Notes under the pieces: generated by a model
Databases searched by the model: none
The model's input: the letters and a program-made list of their open reading frames with translations, nothing else
Told to the model about the DNA's origin: nothing
Made by a program: the position numbers and the translations under genes
Assembly: GCA_964573725.1 (NCBI GenBank)
Contig: CAZNLJ010000011.1
Span: 62,001-126,000, forward strand
Source: UBA6168 sp964573725
Lineage (GTDB): Bacteria; Bacteroidota; Bacteroidia; Chitinophagales; Saprospiraceae
Reading direction: 5' to 3'
DNA length: 64,000 bases
In this document: one piece after another, positions 16,119 to 25,667 of the stretch
How the letters are laid out: each line of letters opens with the position of its first letter
Position numbering within the stretch: position 1 is the first letter of the stretch

Positions 16119-17948
16119 ATGGCTTACAAAAGCATGTGGGACTGTGTGGTCGACCTGGAAAGGAACGGCCGGTTGCTTCGGGTCAGGCAGGAAGTCGACC
16201 CGGACCTCGAGATGGCGGAAATTCATCGGCGGGTATACGAGCGGCAAGGACCGGCGATCTTGTTCGAAAAAGTCAAGGGCTCCCCTTTCCCCGCAGTCTC
16301 GAACATTTACGGGACCACGGAAAGAACCGCTTTCCTGTTCCGCCATACCCTGGACAAGGTCGGGGAAGTGGTGCGACTCAAGGCGGACCCAACCCAACTG
16401 CTGCGTACCCCATTCTCTTTCCTGCGGGCACCGCTGACCGCCCTGACGGCCCTGCCCCGGCAGGTCCGGCGCGGCCCGGTCCAATACGGCCGGACGACCC
16501 TTTCCCAGCTGCCGCAGGTGAAATCCTGGAAGGACGACGGGGGTGCGTTCATTACCCTGCCACAGGTCTTTACCCTGCCGCCGGGCCCTATGCGGATCAT
16601 GCAATCCAACTTGGGTATGTATCGCATCCAATTGTCCGGCAACCAATACCTGCCGGACCGGGAGGTCGGCCTGCATTACCAACTGCACCGCGGGATCGGG
16701 GTACACCACACCGCATACAATGCTTCCGACGAACCTTTCCGTTGCTCGATTTTCGTCGGCGGACCGCCGGCTCATGCCTTCGCCGCCATCATGCCCCTGC
16801 CGGAAGGTTTGAGCGAGCTGACCTTCGCCGGGATGTTGGCCGGACGACGATTCCGGTATGTCCGGCAACCCGACGGACATATCTTGTCCGCCGATGCGGA
16901 TTTCGTCATCACCGGCATCATCCGGAAAGGGGAAAAGAAGCCGGAGGGACCGTTCGGCGACCACCTGGGGTATTATTCGCTCCAACACGACTTTCCGGTC
17001 ATGGAAGTCGAACAGGTCTACCATCGCAAGGATGCGGTCTGGCACTTCACGGTGGTCGGCAGACCACCGCAGGAGGATTCCTCCTTCGGGTGGCTGATCC
17101 ACCAATTGGTGGAGCCGCTGACTGCCCAGGAATTCCCCGGGGTGGTCGATATCCACGCCGTCGATGCCGCCGGTGTACATCCCTTGTTGCTCGCCATCGG
17201 CAGCGAGCGGTATATGCCGTTCCGCGAAACCAAACCGGAGGAGATCCTGACCCAGGCCAACCACCTGCTCGGGAAGGGCCAGACCAGCCTGGCCAAATTC
17301 CTGTTCATCGCCGCCCAAGGTGATAATCCCGCCCTGCGCTGCCATGATATACCCGGGTTCTTCCGGCATGTCCTCGAACGCATCGACCTGCGCCGGGACC
17401 TTCACTTCCAGACTCGCACCACCATGGATACCCTGGATTATTCCGGCAGCGGATGGAACGAAGGCAGCAAGGTCGTCATCGCCTGCTGCGGCCCCCGTCG
17501 CCGGGAGCTGGCAACGGAAATTCATGACCTTTCCACCCTCCCGCCTGGCTTCTCCGCACCCACCGTCGTCGCACCGGGTATCCTGGCCATCCAGGCACCG
17601 CCTTTCACGGCCGGACAAGGATATGCGGATGCGGAATCCCTCTGCCGGGCACTGGAACCTTCCGCCGACAGGCTCGAACAAGCGTTTCCGCTGATCGTGC
17701 TGGTGGATGATGCGCGTTTCACGGCGGCCAACTTCCCGAATTTCCTCTGGGTCACCTTCACGCGCGCCAATCCTTCCCACGATATGCACGGCATCCTGGC
17801 GTTCACCGAACACAAACACTGGGGCTGCCGGGGCCCGCTGGTCATTGATGCCCGGATCAAACCGCACCACGCCCCACCCTTGCTGGAGGAACCTGCCGTC
17901 CGCCGCCGGGTCGACCTTATGTTGGGGGAACTGGGCCTGGACGATTGA
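16119..17948 (+). CDS. UbiD-family prenylated-FMN decarboxylase
   Basis: A 609-residue member of the UbiD family, reversible decarboxylases that use prenylated FMN made by UbiX. Family landmarks are SNLGMYRIQLSG (Asn164 region, metal and cofactor binding), the LHYQLHRGIG segment (186-194), AIMPLPEGLSELTFAG and EGPFGDHLGYYS (277-288). The last carries the acidic residue expected in the active-site Glu-Arg-Glu network. At about 610 residues it is longer than E. coli UbiD (about 495). It is close to the long UbiD homologues linked to futalosine-dependent menaquinone synthesis in other bacteria, so that role is possible. No ubiX or mqn gene is in the window, so the substrate is open. Confidence 0.87.
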   Translation: MAYKSMWDCVVDLERNGRLLRVRQEVDPDLEMAEIHRRVYERQGPAILFEKVKGSPFPAVSNIYGTTERTAFLFRHTLDKVGEVVRLKADPTQLLRTPFSFLRAPLTALTALPRQVRRGPVQYGRTTLSQLPQVKSWKDDGGAFITLPQVFTLPPGPMRIMQSNLGMYRIQLSGNQYLPDREVGLHYQLHRGIGVHHTAYNASDEPFRCSIFVGGPPAHAFAAIMPLPEGLSELTFAGMLAGRRFRYVRQPDGHILSADADFVITGIIRKGEKKPEGPFGDHLGYYSLQHDFPVMEVEQVYHRKDAVWHFTVVGRPPQEDSSFGWLIHQLVEPLTAQEFPGVVDIHAVDAAGVHPLLLAIGSERYMPFRETKPEEILTQANHLLGKGQTSLAKFLFIAAQGDNPALRCHDIPGFFRHVLERIDLRRDLHFQTRTTMDTLDYSGSGWNEGSKVVIACCGPRRRELATEIHDLSTLPPGFSAPTVVAPGILAIQAPPFTAGQGYADAESLCRALEPSADRLEQAFPLIVLVDDARFTAANFPNFLWVTFTRANPSHDMHGILAFTEHKHWGCRGPLVIDARIKPHHAPPLLEEPAVRRRVDLMLGELGLDD

Positions 17949-18351
17949 GCCGGATGCCCGGAAACCCCGACGGGGATACAGGATGGCATGGCGCATTCCC
18001 CGATGCCCGGACTGGGTGGCCATCCGGCGGACTGGCTCGTCGGATTTTTGAAACGTGTCAAGGGAAAAGGAAAAAAATACGGCGGAGCCGAAATGGCCGG
18101 CATCGAGTCGGCTGCCGTTCAACAAACCTTTGCGATTCGGTGAACCTGGGAACGGTCGTATACGAACGCTTATGTTCCGGCGTATTCCATAAGCGCGTCC
18201 CGGTGCGTTTCATCTTGTTCGACAGGCGTTTCCCGTGACAAGGACAAGCAGGGTATCCGGACCGGCCTACCGGTTCCTACCCGCTTAATTTCCGGAACGA
18301 TGAATTGATTCCCCATGGTGGTGAAATACAATGGCACGCAAACGCGTAGCT
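17949..18351. other. Gene-less interval after ubiD-like gene, with one weak hairpin
   Basis: About 400 bp precedes repeat copy B. It contains an 8-bp stem (CGCTTATG, 18167-18174, with 18188-18195), which could be a weak terminator for the ubiD-like gene. Nothing else is supported. Confidence 0.35.
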
Positions 18352-18613
18352 CATCCTTCGTCACTCAATCACCAAATCGAATATTTTGATGGCAAGGGTA
18401 GCATGATTGAATTAAGCGTAAGCTACTCATAACCAAAGGAGCTTTAAGGCACTTCCCTCCTTTTGGACAGGGCGGCCGGCGGCGTGCTTGGGGGCGCAGC
18501 CCCGCGTCCTTTTCAAGGCAGGTCGCAGCACATTCGCATGTTTAACAATTGAAAAAATTTGTATATCAGCTTGTTACGATTACAGGTCCCGTAGGATTGG
18601 CGTGCGGAGGATG
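18352..18613 (+). repeat. MITE-like dispersed repeat, copy B
   Basis: A 262-bp copy in the same orientation as copy A. Conserved blocks are ACCAAATCGAATATTTTGAT, GCATGATTG, CGTAAGCTAC, CTTTTGGACAGGGCGGCCGG near the middle and GTAGGATTGG then GTGCGGAGGATG at the right end. Its terminal inverted repeats are more decayed (11 of 17 positions), and the right half is AT-rich and diverged. It is the oldest-looking copy. Confidence 0.65.
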
Positions 18614-18875
18614 AGGTGCAGGAGGTCAAGCAAATCTTACGGACATGCTGTATGCCTCCGCAATGACCACAGGATGGGAAAAGCGGGTCGGAGAGCGGGG
18701 ATATCCGGTCCGGTATTGGCCGAAATCCTGGGCATCACCCCGCGGATTGTGAGCGGGAAGGCACCGGGCAAGCGGAAAGCAGGGCATATGACCGAGCCTC
18801 GTCACCGGCAGGCACGCGCTGGGAGATCGGAGCGGGACCGTGCGTTGCCGGCACTTGGTCCGCCGGGCCGGACAT

Positions 18876-20267
18876 TCAGGGAAGGGCAGTACCTGCCGCC
18901 CCGGGCACCGCACCCGCTTCGACGGGTGCGGCCAGGACTGCCGCATCCGGCGCTTCCTCGCCTTGAAGGATGCGGAGGTATCGGTCCCGAACCTCGAAGA
19001 AAGCGGCCAGGGCTTCTTCCGGCAATTGCTTGACCGAGGGAAGGTTTTCCTTGAGATGGTTGACCTGCCGCCCGTTTTTCCAGAAGCGGAAACATACGTG
19101 GGGACCGGTCGCCAGCCCGGTACTACCTACGTAGCCGATGACATCACCCTGGGAAACCGGTACGCCCGGCTTGATTCCCTTGGCAAAACCGGACATGTGC
19201 AGGTACTGGGTCTGGTAGACATTGTCGTGCCGGATCTTGACGTACCGCCCGTTGTTGGCCGTGAAGGCCGCCTCCACCACCACCCCGTCGCCCACCGCAT
19301 AGATCGGCGTACCGTGGGGCGCGGCATAATCCGTTCCCAAATGGGGGCGGACCTTCTTCAACACAGGATGGAATCGTGCCGGATTGAAACGGGAGGAGAT
19401 GCGGGAATACTTCAACGGGGCCCGGAGGAAGGCCTTTTTGGTCGGTCGCCCATCCTGGTCGAAATAACCACGGTGGGTCCCGTCGTCATACCAAAACACA
19501 TAGGATTCCCTCCCTTCCCGCTGGTAATACGCGGCGTATACCTTTCCGGCACCAATGGAGCTCCCCTCGATGAACTTCTCATCATAGAGCAGCTTGAATG
19601 CGTCGTTCACACGGGTTTGGCTGAAATCGACCGCGCTCTGCAGCGCATCCTCCATCAGGCTGACCGCCTCCAGGTTGACGTCCGAAGCGGTCAGGGCATC
19701 CCACAAGGTCGTTTCGACCTTCCCTTCCACCAACCGGCGCCGCAATTCCACCGGATATTCCACCTGCCTTACCTGCATGTCGCCGGTCAGGTCGAACACC
19801 ACATAGCCCAATACGTTTGGCTCGTAGATGAAATGCAGCGGACGTCCGTCGTGCTCGGAACGCAGGACCGTGTACTTCCGGCCGATCCGGAAAGAACGCC
19901 GAATATCAAAGATACCTTTCGAATGCTGGATCAACTTGTCGATATCCGAAGCGGGCAGCCCTTCGGCGGACAAGATCGCGCCCAAGGTCTGGCCGCGTTC
20001 CACCGTTCCTTCCCGCACGGAGAAGGTATCGATCGCAAAACCGTATTGCATGGTGGGAATCCGGATTTCGAAAGCCCCCAGCTGCATGAGCTCCTGCATG
20101 TCCCAAGGGACCAGGGAGGCACCCGAATAATTGTTGCGGGAATCGGGGAGGAGGAAGGTGAAGAGGATACCCATCAATGTCCCCAGGAACGCCAGCTTGT
20201 GTTTACGGGTCCGGGTGATGAATATGTTTGCTTTTCCTTGCTTGTTCAATCGGTCTGTCTTTTCCAT
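18876..20267 (-). CDS. M23-family (LytM-type) peptidoglycan endopeptidase, membrane-anchored
   Basis: A 463-residue protein with one N-terminal transmembrane helix (about 24-41) that places the rest in the periplasm. The C-terminal third is an M23 domain: HLGTDYAAPHGTPIYA gives the zinc ligands His309 and Asp313. YLHMSGF holds His357 and GPHVCFRFWKNG carries His390. The canonical HxH motif therefore reads HVC, with Cys392 in place of the second His. The region before the domain (about 80-280) resembles the N-terminal modules of Bacteroidota M23 proteins, including an FRIGRKYTVLRSE segment. Such enzymes usually cut peptide cross-links or regulate amidases. It is a single gene with a promoter candidate at 20456. 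Confidence 0.88.
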   Translation of the reverse strand: MEKTDRLNKQGKANIFITRTRKHKLAFLGTLMGILFTFLLPDSRNNYSGASLVPWDMQELMQLGAFEIRIPTMQYGFAIDTFSVREGTVERGQTLGAILSAEGLPASDIDKLIQHSKGIFDIRRSFRIGRKYTVLRSEHDGRPLHFIYEPNVLGYVVFDLTGDMQVRQVEYPVELRRRLVEGKVETTLWDALTASDVNLEAVSLMEDALQSAVDFSQTRVNDAFKLLYDEKFIEGSSIGAGKVYAAYYQREGRESYVFWYDDGTHRGYFDQDGRPTKKAFLRAPLKYSRISSRFNPARFHPVLKKVRPHLGTDYAAPHGTPIYAVGDGVVVEAAFTANNGRYVKIRHDNVYQTQYLHMSGFAKGIKPGVPVSQGDVIGYVGSTGLATGPHVCFRFWKNGRQVNHLKENLPSVKQLPEEALAAFFEVRDRYLRILQGEEAPDAAVLAAPVEAGAVPGAAGTALP

Positions 20268-21087
20268 CGCTATTCTGAATAATGCCCTGCGGGTACAACC
20301 ATACAGTTGCCCGCAATTGAAATTTGCTCAGGTCGGTTGTGCGTGTGTCTATTACGTACCTAAGCACTTGTGGCGACGAAGCCAGGGAGCTCCGGAGGGA
20401 TCGTTTTAACGGATATGGGCAGTGGGCCAGAAAGTATCAGGGCAAATTGGCGATGCAAAGATAAAGGATGGATGCAAAGGTTCCCTGCAAGTTCGTTTAT
20501 ATTTTGAACAATTTTAAAAAATTAAAATTATATTTTTCATTTTAACCATTATCACCGATAGTATGGATTTATATTCCCGAAATAATTAAAAAAATGAAAT
20601 TATATTTTGTCCAATTTGTCCAGGTATGACCCCGGAAACCCGGCGGCGACGCGTGCGCTCCACGTGGCCGGTCGGCTGACGCCGTACCGGAAGCGGCATG
20701 GGGCCGCAGGCGCCGATGGTCCTGCGGGCTTCCCGGTCTGACGAGGAAGCGCCGGGGGTACACCACTTGACCAGGATTGGGATTTCCGATGGGCGGGGAT
20801 CTTATTCACCGGCACGGGTTAGGGACAGGGGGCCTCGTCGCCCGGAATCTGCTGAGGGTGTCGGACCCGGAGGCCCCGCAGGGATGGTCCCTTCACCGCC
20901 GGGCAGGTCGGAAGGGATCAGGAAAAGAGATGTACAAAAGATGATATCCTGCCGATATTTTACGATACGAGAGTCGGGAGCGCTCCAGCGGACAGGCCGC
21001 TTGTCCCGCGTCCCGAGGGACGACACCCGAGCCGCCCTCCCGACAGGAGAGGGACGGGCGGCGGATGGGCCGCAAAAAAGGGTGCTG
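20268..21087. other. 820-bp gene-less interval with an AT-rich core
   Basis: It separates two minus-strand genes. The part from about 20500 to 20625 is strikingly AT-rich compared with the rest of the window and probably holds promoter or regulatory sequence for the M23 gene. I found no gene, no transposase remnant and no repeat copy in it. Confidence 0.4.
20456..20463 (-). promoter_or_regulatory. -7 promoter element of the M23 peptidase gene
   Basis: On the minus strand the bases read TATCTTTG, a full TAnnTTTG match and identical to the tRNA-Glu -7 box. A TTG lies 24 nt upstream (20488-20490), slightly far for a -33 box. The implied leader is about 185 nt. Confidence 0.4.
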
Positions 21088-22566
21088 CTATTGAACGTAA
21101 ATCCGTTGGCCGGGCCGGATCTGCTCCGCCTCCTCCATCCCGTTGAGCTCCCGCAGCCGCTCCGCGGTGGTTCCGTACTGTCGGGCGATACCGAACAGGG
21201 TTTCGGTCTGTTGGACCAGGTGGATACGTACCGGTTTGAAGTAGACATCCGTGGGGTCGGCCGGAGCGCCGGTTTCGGAGCCGTCCGCCGGTTGCGCCGG
21301 CACCGGAGGTCCGGAGGCGGTGGCAGACAAGTCCCCGGGGCAGACACAGTCGGTCGTCCGGAGTGCTTGCCCGGGAAAAATGGTATCCGAGGGCCGCAGT
21401 GCGTTCATCCGCCGGAACCTCGCTTCCGTATACCCGAAGCGTCGGGCCAGCGCGGCCACCGTTTCTCCCGGCTTCACCGTATATACCGGCGGCGCGTCCA
21501 GCCAATATTCCTCCACGCCTGCTTCCGTCCCCTTGGCAACCGATACCGGAACGATGGTATCCATCCGGACCGTAGCCGCCGGATTCCGGACATACAAGGG
21601 ACTGCACACGCCGATCACCGTACCCGACAGCTGGTTCCATGCCATGATATCCGCCACCGAAACCCCGTATTGCCGCGAAATGGCGTAGATGGTCTCCCCT
21701 TTCCGTACAATATGGATCCCGGGCACGGTGGAAGGAGCACAGGGATCTGCGGAAGTTGCGCCGGCCGCTTCCGGTGCCGCCGGTACGGCATCCGAAGCCG
21801 GTACCGTCACCGCTATCGCACCTTTCCCCCCCGCTGCCTGACGCCGGTCACACAAGAGGGTGAGGGTTTCGTCCAGGGACAAAGGACCGACCCTCGACAA
21901 TCGCCAGGTGACGGCGGCGGCGGACGTTCCGTCCGGACGTTCTGCCGAAGGGACTGTGCCTCGTTCCACCAGTCCGAGTGCAGGCACATATAAATAAGAC
22001 CGGGATGCCGCCGCGCCCGCACCACCGTCCCGGACCTGAAACCGGTAACCTGTCATGCACTGTTGCCGGACCGTCCCGTCCAGAAACACCTCCCGACCGG
22101 AAAGGGTATCACCCAGGTCCGTCCGGACAAACAGCGTCTCCGTAAACAAGCGGATCGAGGTCCCGTCCACGATGCAATCGACCGTCGTCCCCTCCCGCGC
22201 GAAGAAAGAGGCCCCGAGCACCGGTGCCACCTGGTACCGTTCCTGCTCCATGACGGCGATGAATAAGCGGGACTTACCCTCGTACAGGCTGTTTACCAAC
22301 GCCTTGTCAAAGGTCATGGATTGGCAGGTGGTCAGCTTTCCGGACAATTCCTCCTGCCTGCGGAATTCCTCCCGCCCCATGTCGAAGGTGACGAAACGGT
22401 CCTCACCGAGCTTGAAGGAATACGTGTATTCCGCTTCGGCGGTCACCTTGTTCACGTATTCCAACCGATCCATGCAGGTTGCGTCATACAATAGGTAGCG
22501 GTCCTGCGCCTGCAGGGTGAGGAGCTGCAACGGCAGGAGTAACATCCAGGCACCAATGCATTTCAT
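21088..22566 (-). CDS. Secreted protein with three LysM peptidoglycan-binding domains
   Basis: A 492-residue secreted protein: a signal peptide (about 1-20, cut after LQAQ), an N-terminal domain of about 240 residues with no recognised family, and three C-terminal LysM modules. LysM1 (284-327) contains HIVRKGETIYAISRQYG, LysM2 (361-404) contains YTVKPGETVAALARRFG and LysM3 (448-491) contains HLVQQTETLFGIARQYG. The linkers are Ala/Pro-rich. LysM modules bind N-acetylglucosamine chains, so the protein is probably held on periplasmic peptidoglycan. No hydrolase motif is seen. It follows the TonB receptor on the same strand (123 bp gap), but shared transcription is uncertain. Confidence 0.87.
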   Translation of the reverse strand: MKCIGAWMLLLPLQLLTLQAQDRYLLYDATCMDRLEYVNKVTAEAEYTYSFKLGEDRFVTFDMGREEFRRQEELSGKLTTCQSMTFDKALVNSLYEGKSRLFIAVMEQERYQVAPVLGASFFAREGTTVDCIVDGTSIRLFTETLFVRTDLGDTLSGREVFLDGTVRQQCMTGYRFQVRDGGAGAAASRSYLYVPALGLVERGTVPSAERPDGTSAAAVTWRLSRVGPLSLDETLTLLCDRRQAAGGKGAIAVTVPASDAVPAAPEAAGATSADPCAPSTVPGIHIVRKGETIYAISRQYGVSVADIMAWNQLSGTVIGVCSPLYVRNPAATVRMDTIVPVSVAKGTEAGVEEYWLDAPPVYTVKPGETVAALARRFGYTEARFRRMNALRPSDTIFPGQALRTTDCVCPGDLSATASGPPVPAQPADGSETGAPADPTDVYFKPVRIHLVQQTETLFGIARQYGTTAERLRELNGMEEAEQIRPGQRIYVQ

Positions 22567-22689
22567 GGTTGTTCGTGTTTGTTAATTAAGCGACTGGTTC
22601 CTAATATTTTAACAAAATAACGGAAAATGTCGCCAAAATCAAACACCTGGCACCACAATTCCATGCACAGGCCCCGGTCCGGGCGCTGC

Positions 22690-24927
22690 TCATCGTTCCC
22701 ACACGAGACCGGCGGATATATACCTGGGCATCCCGACGCGGATGCCCTGCGGACGACGGGAGACGATGTACCGCTCATCCGTCAGGTTGCGCACGGCCAG
22801 GTTCAACCGGCAACGGTGCCTGCCGGGCAGCTCGTACCAGGCGTTCAGGTCTGCGATGAAAAAGCCCGGGATCCTTCCGACCCGACCATCGAGGGAAGGG
22901 GCCTCGGTATTCAGTTCATCCGCATACTGGGCAGCCGTATAGCGGGTCTGGACCTGGATGCCGGAACCGTCCGGTCGCTGCCAGAGCATGGAGCCGCTGG
23001 CCAGCCAGGCCGGTGCATAAGGCGTTCGGTTACCCCGGACATTCACCCGTTCGCCACCCTGCCGCAGGAAACGGTCTTCCCGGTAGGTGGCGTGGACAAA
23101 GGTGCCGTGGAATCCCAGCTGCCACAGGTACCCATCGGGCAATAAGGACGACAACCGGGCGGTCAAGGCGGCTTCCAGCCCCTGGTGGAGGGTCCGCCCC
23201 CCGTTGACCAAACCGGTTCCGGTCCCGCCGGCCGATTCCGCCACCGGAATGATCTGGTTCGAAAAATCCATCCGGAACCCGGTGAACTCCCAGGACAACC
23301 AAGGGCTTGCCTTACCCCGCACCCCCAACTCGGCGTTCCAACTCAACTCCGGCGCCAGATCCATCGCTACACCCGCCTGGGTGACGGCATCCTTGGTACG
23401 GGGCGGTGCAAACCCCCGGTGCAGTCCACCGAATAGGTTGAGCACCTCCATGGGCCGGTAATTGAATCCCAGTCCGGGAATCAGGCGACCGATCGAACGT
23501 CCTGCGGCGAGGTTGGTATCCACGACCACCCCCCCGAATTTGTTCCGCAGGATGTTCCGTTCGTACCGGTAATATTCCACCCGCCAACCGGCACTGACCT
23601 GAAACCGGTCCGATACCGAAACCCTGTCCTGGAAATACTGGTGCACAGCATTCCCGCTGCGGATTTCGTCCGATGTCAATGCCCCCGAACGGGCGGCCGC
23701 CCGGCCGCCGTCCACCCGCTGCTCCTCGGCCTGTTCCCACAGGTATCCCCACCCGGTGTCGAAGTGATGCTGCCAGGACCCGGTCGAGAAGGTCCCGCTG
23801 ACCCGGGTATTCGCCCCGGCTACCGCAAAGCCCCGGTTCCGATGGCCGTTGCTGTCCAACATGTACACGGCGCCGCCGGGGCGGGTGGTATCGCCCCAAA
23901 TGACCCCGGTCCGCCCCGCTACCGTCGCATCCATCGTGAAATCCTGCCGCTGCCAGTCGCGTTGCGTGGTGTATCCGTAGAACTGGTTCTTCCAGGTCAC
24001 GCCCCGCCGGCCCCGCCAGGTATGTACCGCGGAACCCTGGTAACGCCGGACCAAAAGCCGGTCGTCCGGCGACATCCGCACGAAATCGTCCGCCCCCGCC
24101 TCATACATCGATTGGGTCAACCCCAGGTAGGTGGCATCGGACCGCTCATCGTATATTCCCCACTTGACCGTCCACTCCGACCGGCGCCCCATCCGGAACT
24201 GCCATTTTGTGGTCAGGTCGCTCAAGGCAAAACCGACGTAGCCCAGCCGGTCCGCCCGCTTGTGCAGGAAATCGATGCGGTAACCCTTGTCTCCCTCCGA
24301 CCGGCCCAGGCTGACCTGGCCGCTTCGCAAGCCACCCTGACCCACGCCGACCTGGATCCGCAACAGCGAATCCTCCGGAACCGGCGCCGATAGGTAATTC
24401 ACCACCCCGCCGACCGTCTGCGGCCCGTATTGGAGCTGTCCACTCCCCTTGAGCACCTCCACCCCCTCCATGCGCGCTATCGCCGGGGTGTAGTAAAGCT
24501 CCGGCTCCCCATATGGATTCAATGCCACCGGAAGCCCATCCTCCAATACCAGTACCCCCCGGCTCCGATCCGGATTCAACCCGCGTACGGACAGGTTCAT
24601 CCGTAGACCGGCCCCCTCCTCCTCCACCACGTGCAACCCGGGAAGCGCCCGGAACACATCGTTCCCGCTCAACGGCGCCAGCCGCCTGATGGAGGCTGCG
24701 CCCAGGTAACTGACCGACCCCGGAATGTCCCGGAACAGTCCGTCCCGCTTTCCCGTCAAGATCACTTGCGGACCGGTCAGCTCCCGCAGGGTGTCGCGCC
24801 CCCCGGTGGTGTCCACCCCGTTTCCTGCCGCCGCCGCAGGACCGGCCATCCCGACCAGTACAGTCCCTATCAGCCAGATCAGCCCTTGCAGGACCTCCCC
24901 CGGGTAGCCAAATCGCCTTTCTTCCAT
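22690..24927 (-). CDS. TonB-dependent outer-membrane receptor, FecA-like
   Basis: A 745-residue outer-membrane receptor that should import a ligand such as a ferric chelate using TonB energy. After a signal segment (about 10-38, ending AAAAGN) comes the plug with IPGSVSYLG, VFRALPGLHVVEEEG, MNLSVRGLNPDRSRGVLVLE and VEVLKGSGQLQYGPQTVGGV. The barrel of about 520 residues then ends YISAGLVWER. The plug phrases are those of the FecA/ferric-citrate subgroup, but no FecI/FecR regulators or N-terminal signalling domain are present, and no SusD partner is adjacent. I use the ATG at 24927 rather than the longer frame to 24993, because a promoter-like TAGTTTTG lies within that extension. Confidence 0.87.
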   Translation of the reverse strand: MEERRFGYPGEVLQGLIWLIGTVLVGMAGPAAAAGNGVDTTGGRDTLRELTGPQVILTGKRDGLFRDIPGSVSYLGAASIRRLAPLSGNDVFRALPGLHVVEEEGAGLRMNLSVRGLNPDRSRGVLVLEDGLPVALNPYGEPELYYTPAIARMEGVEVLKGSGQLQYGPQTVGGVVNYLSAPVPEDSLLRIQVGVGQGGLRSGQVSLGRSEGDKGYRIDFLHKRADRLGYVGFALSDLTTKWQFRMGRRSEWTVKWGIYDERSDATYLGLTQSMYEAGADDFVRMSPDDRLLVRRYQGSAVHTWRGRRGVTWKNQFYGYTTQRDWQRQDFTMDATVAGRTGVIWGDTTRPGGAVYMLDSNGHRNRGFAVAGANTRVSGTFSTGSWQHHFDTGWGYLWEQAEEQRVDGGRAAARSGALTSDEIRSGNAVHQYFQDRVSVSDRFQVSAGWRVEYYRYERNILRNKFGGVVVDTNLAAGRSIGRLIPGLGFNYRPMEVLNLFGGLHRGFAPPRTKDAVTQAGVAMDLAPELSWNAELGVRGKASPWLSWEFTGFRMDFSNQIIPVAESAGGTGTGLVNGGRTLHQGLEAALTARLSSLLPDGYLWQLGFHGTFVHATYREDRFLRQGGERVNVRGNRTPYAPAWLASGSMLWQRPDGSGIQVQTRYTAAQYADELNTEAPSLDGRVGRIPGFFIADLNAWYELPGRHRCRLNLAVRNLTDERYIVSRRPQGIRVGMPRYISAGLVWER

Positions 24928-24962
24928 TTTATTTATATTTGGTTTAAATAAAATTAACGCGG

Positions 24963-24970
24963 CAAAACTA
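24963..24970 (-). promoter_or_regulatory. -7 promoter element of the TonB receptor gene
   Basis: TAGTTTTG on the minus strand fits TAnnTTTG and lies 36 bp before the chosen ATG. The -33 region has only a partial match (ATTG). Confidence 0.4.
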
Positions 24971-25141
24971 GGTGTCCTTGCGGGGACCGGCAATCCCTTT
25001 TTTTATGTGCTCCGATGACCGAATCTGGGTAAGGCCTACCTAATTTTGGGCATGCCGCTCCCAAGCAAAGATCGGCACCGAACGGCCCGGCCCCTGAACC
25101 GCCCTACCGTCGGGGAAACGGCCATACTCGACCTTTAACAT

Positions 25142-25149
25142 TATATTTG
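25142..25149 (+). promoter_or_regulatory. -7 promoter element upstream of the small orphan gene
   Basis: TATATTTG fits TAnnTTTG exactly, about 235 bp before the ATG at 25386. No clear -33 TTTG is present at the usual distance. Confidence 0.35.
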
Positions 25150-25385
25150 TTCGGTTTCTCACAACATTCCTTCCTTCACTTCGGTTTTTACATCGGAATG
25201 GGCGCATATGATTCCGGGCGGCTTCCCGGCAGCGCGGGAAGCGTCCGCCGCCGTATGCACCCATCCCGGATACCCGACGACGGATCGATACGGAAATATC
25301 CATCCGCCATGCCGTCGTCCTTTCCCCTTGCAAAAGGAAAAACGGGCCGACGCAAGCGGTCCCGCTTACTCAAAAACCAGAAAAC

Positions 25386-25667
25386 ATGAATTTCAAGGAA
25401 ATCAAACTCGCCCTGACCGTCGCCTTGATGAATTGCCCCCCGGAGGAGGCTCCCCTGCCTTTTGTGGAAAATTTCATGCAGCGATTCCTTCCGGAAGCAG
25501 GCGCTTTCCGGGGTATGTTGGCCACCCGCAGGGAGGCCATCGGGGAAGCGCTGGAAAAACAACTTTGGACGCTCGCCTACGACCATTGCTGCCTGGACCT
25601 GGAGCTGATCGACAACAAGGTGCTCCGTTACCAATCCCTCCAACGCTTCGAATTCCGGCATCATTGA
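25386..25667 (+). CDS. Small protein of unknown function
   Basis: A 93-residue soluble protein with no signal peptide. It starts MNFKEIKLALTVALMNCPPE, has a helical middle section (FVENFMQRFLPEAG, REAIGEALEKQLWTLAY) and ends QRFEFRHH. It contains three cysteines, two adjacent (DHCCLD). The composition, with GC-rich third positions like its neighbours and a promoter-like TATATTTG upstream, supports a real gene. I do not recognise a family. It stands alone between the divergent TonB receptor and the convergent adhesin, followed by the 48-bp palindrome. Confidence 0.6.
   Translation: MNFKEIKLALTVALMNCPPEEAPLPFVENFMQRFLPEAGAFRGMLATRREAIGEALEKQLWTLAYDHCCLDLELIDNKVLRYQSLQRFEFRHH

Larger units (their letters stand above)
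24928..25385. other. Divergent regulatory region between TonB receptor and small orphan gene
   Basis: About 460 bp carries -7 promoter candidates in both directions (24963-24970 minus, 25142-25149 plus). I saw no clear Fur-type palindrome and no other feature. Confidence 0.4.

Noticed and set aside
15879..18125. 748-codon minus-strand open frame
   Set aside because: It is antisense to the UbiD-family gene, which has all family motifs on the plus strand.
18167..18195. Possible fourth copy of the MITE-like repeat suggested by TATACGAACG near 18160
   Set aside because: Only a short resemblance to the copy C interior; no ends or further blocks match, so it is treated as a small hairpin.
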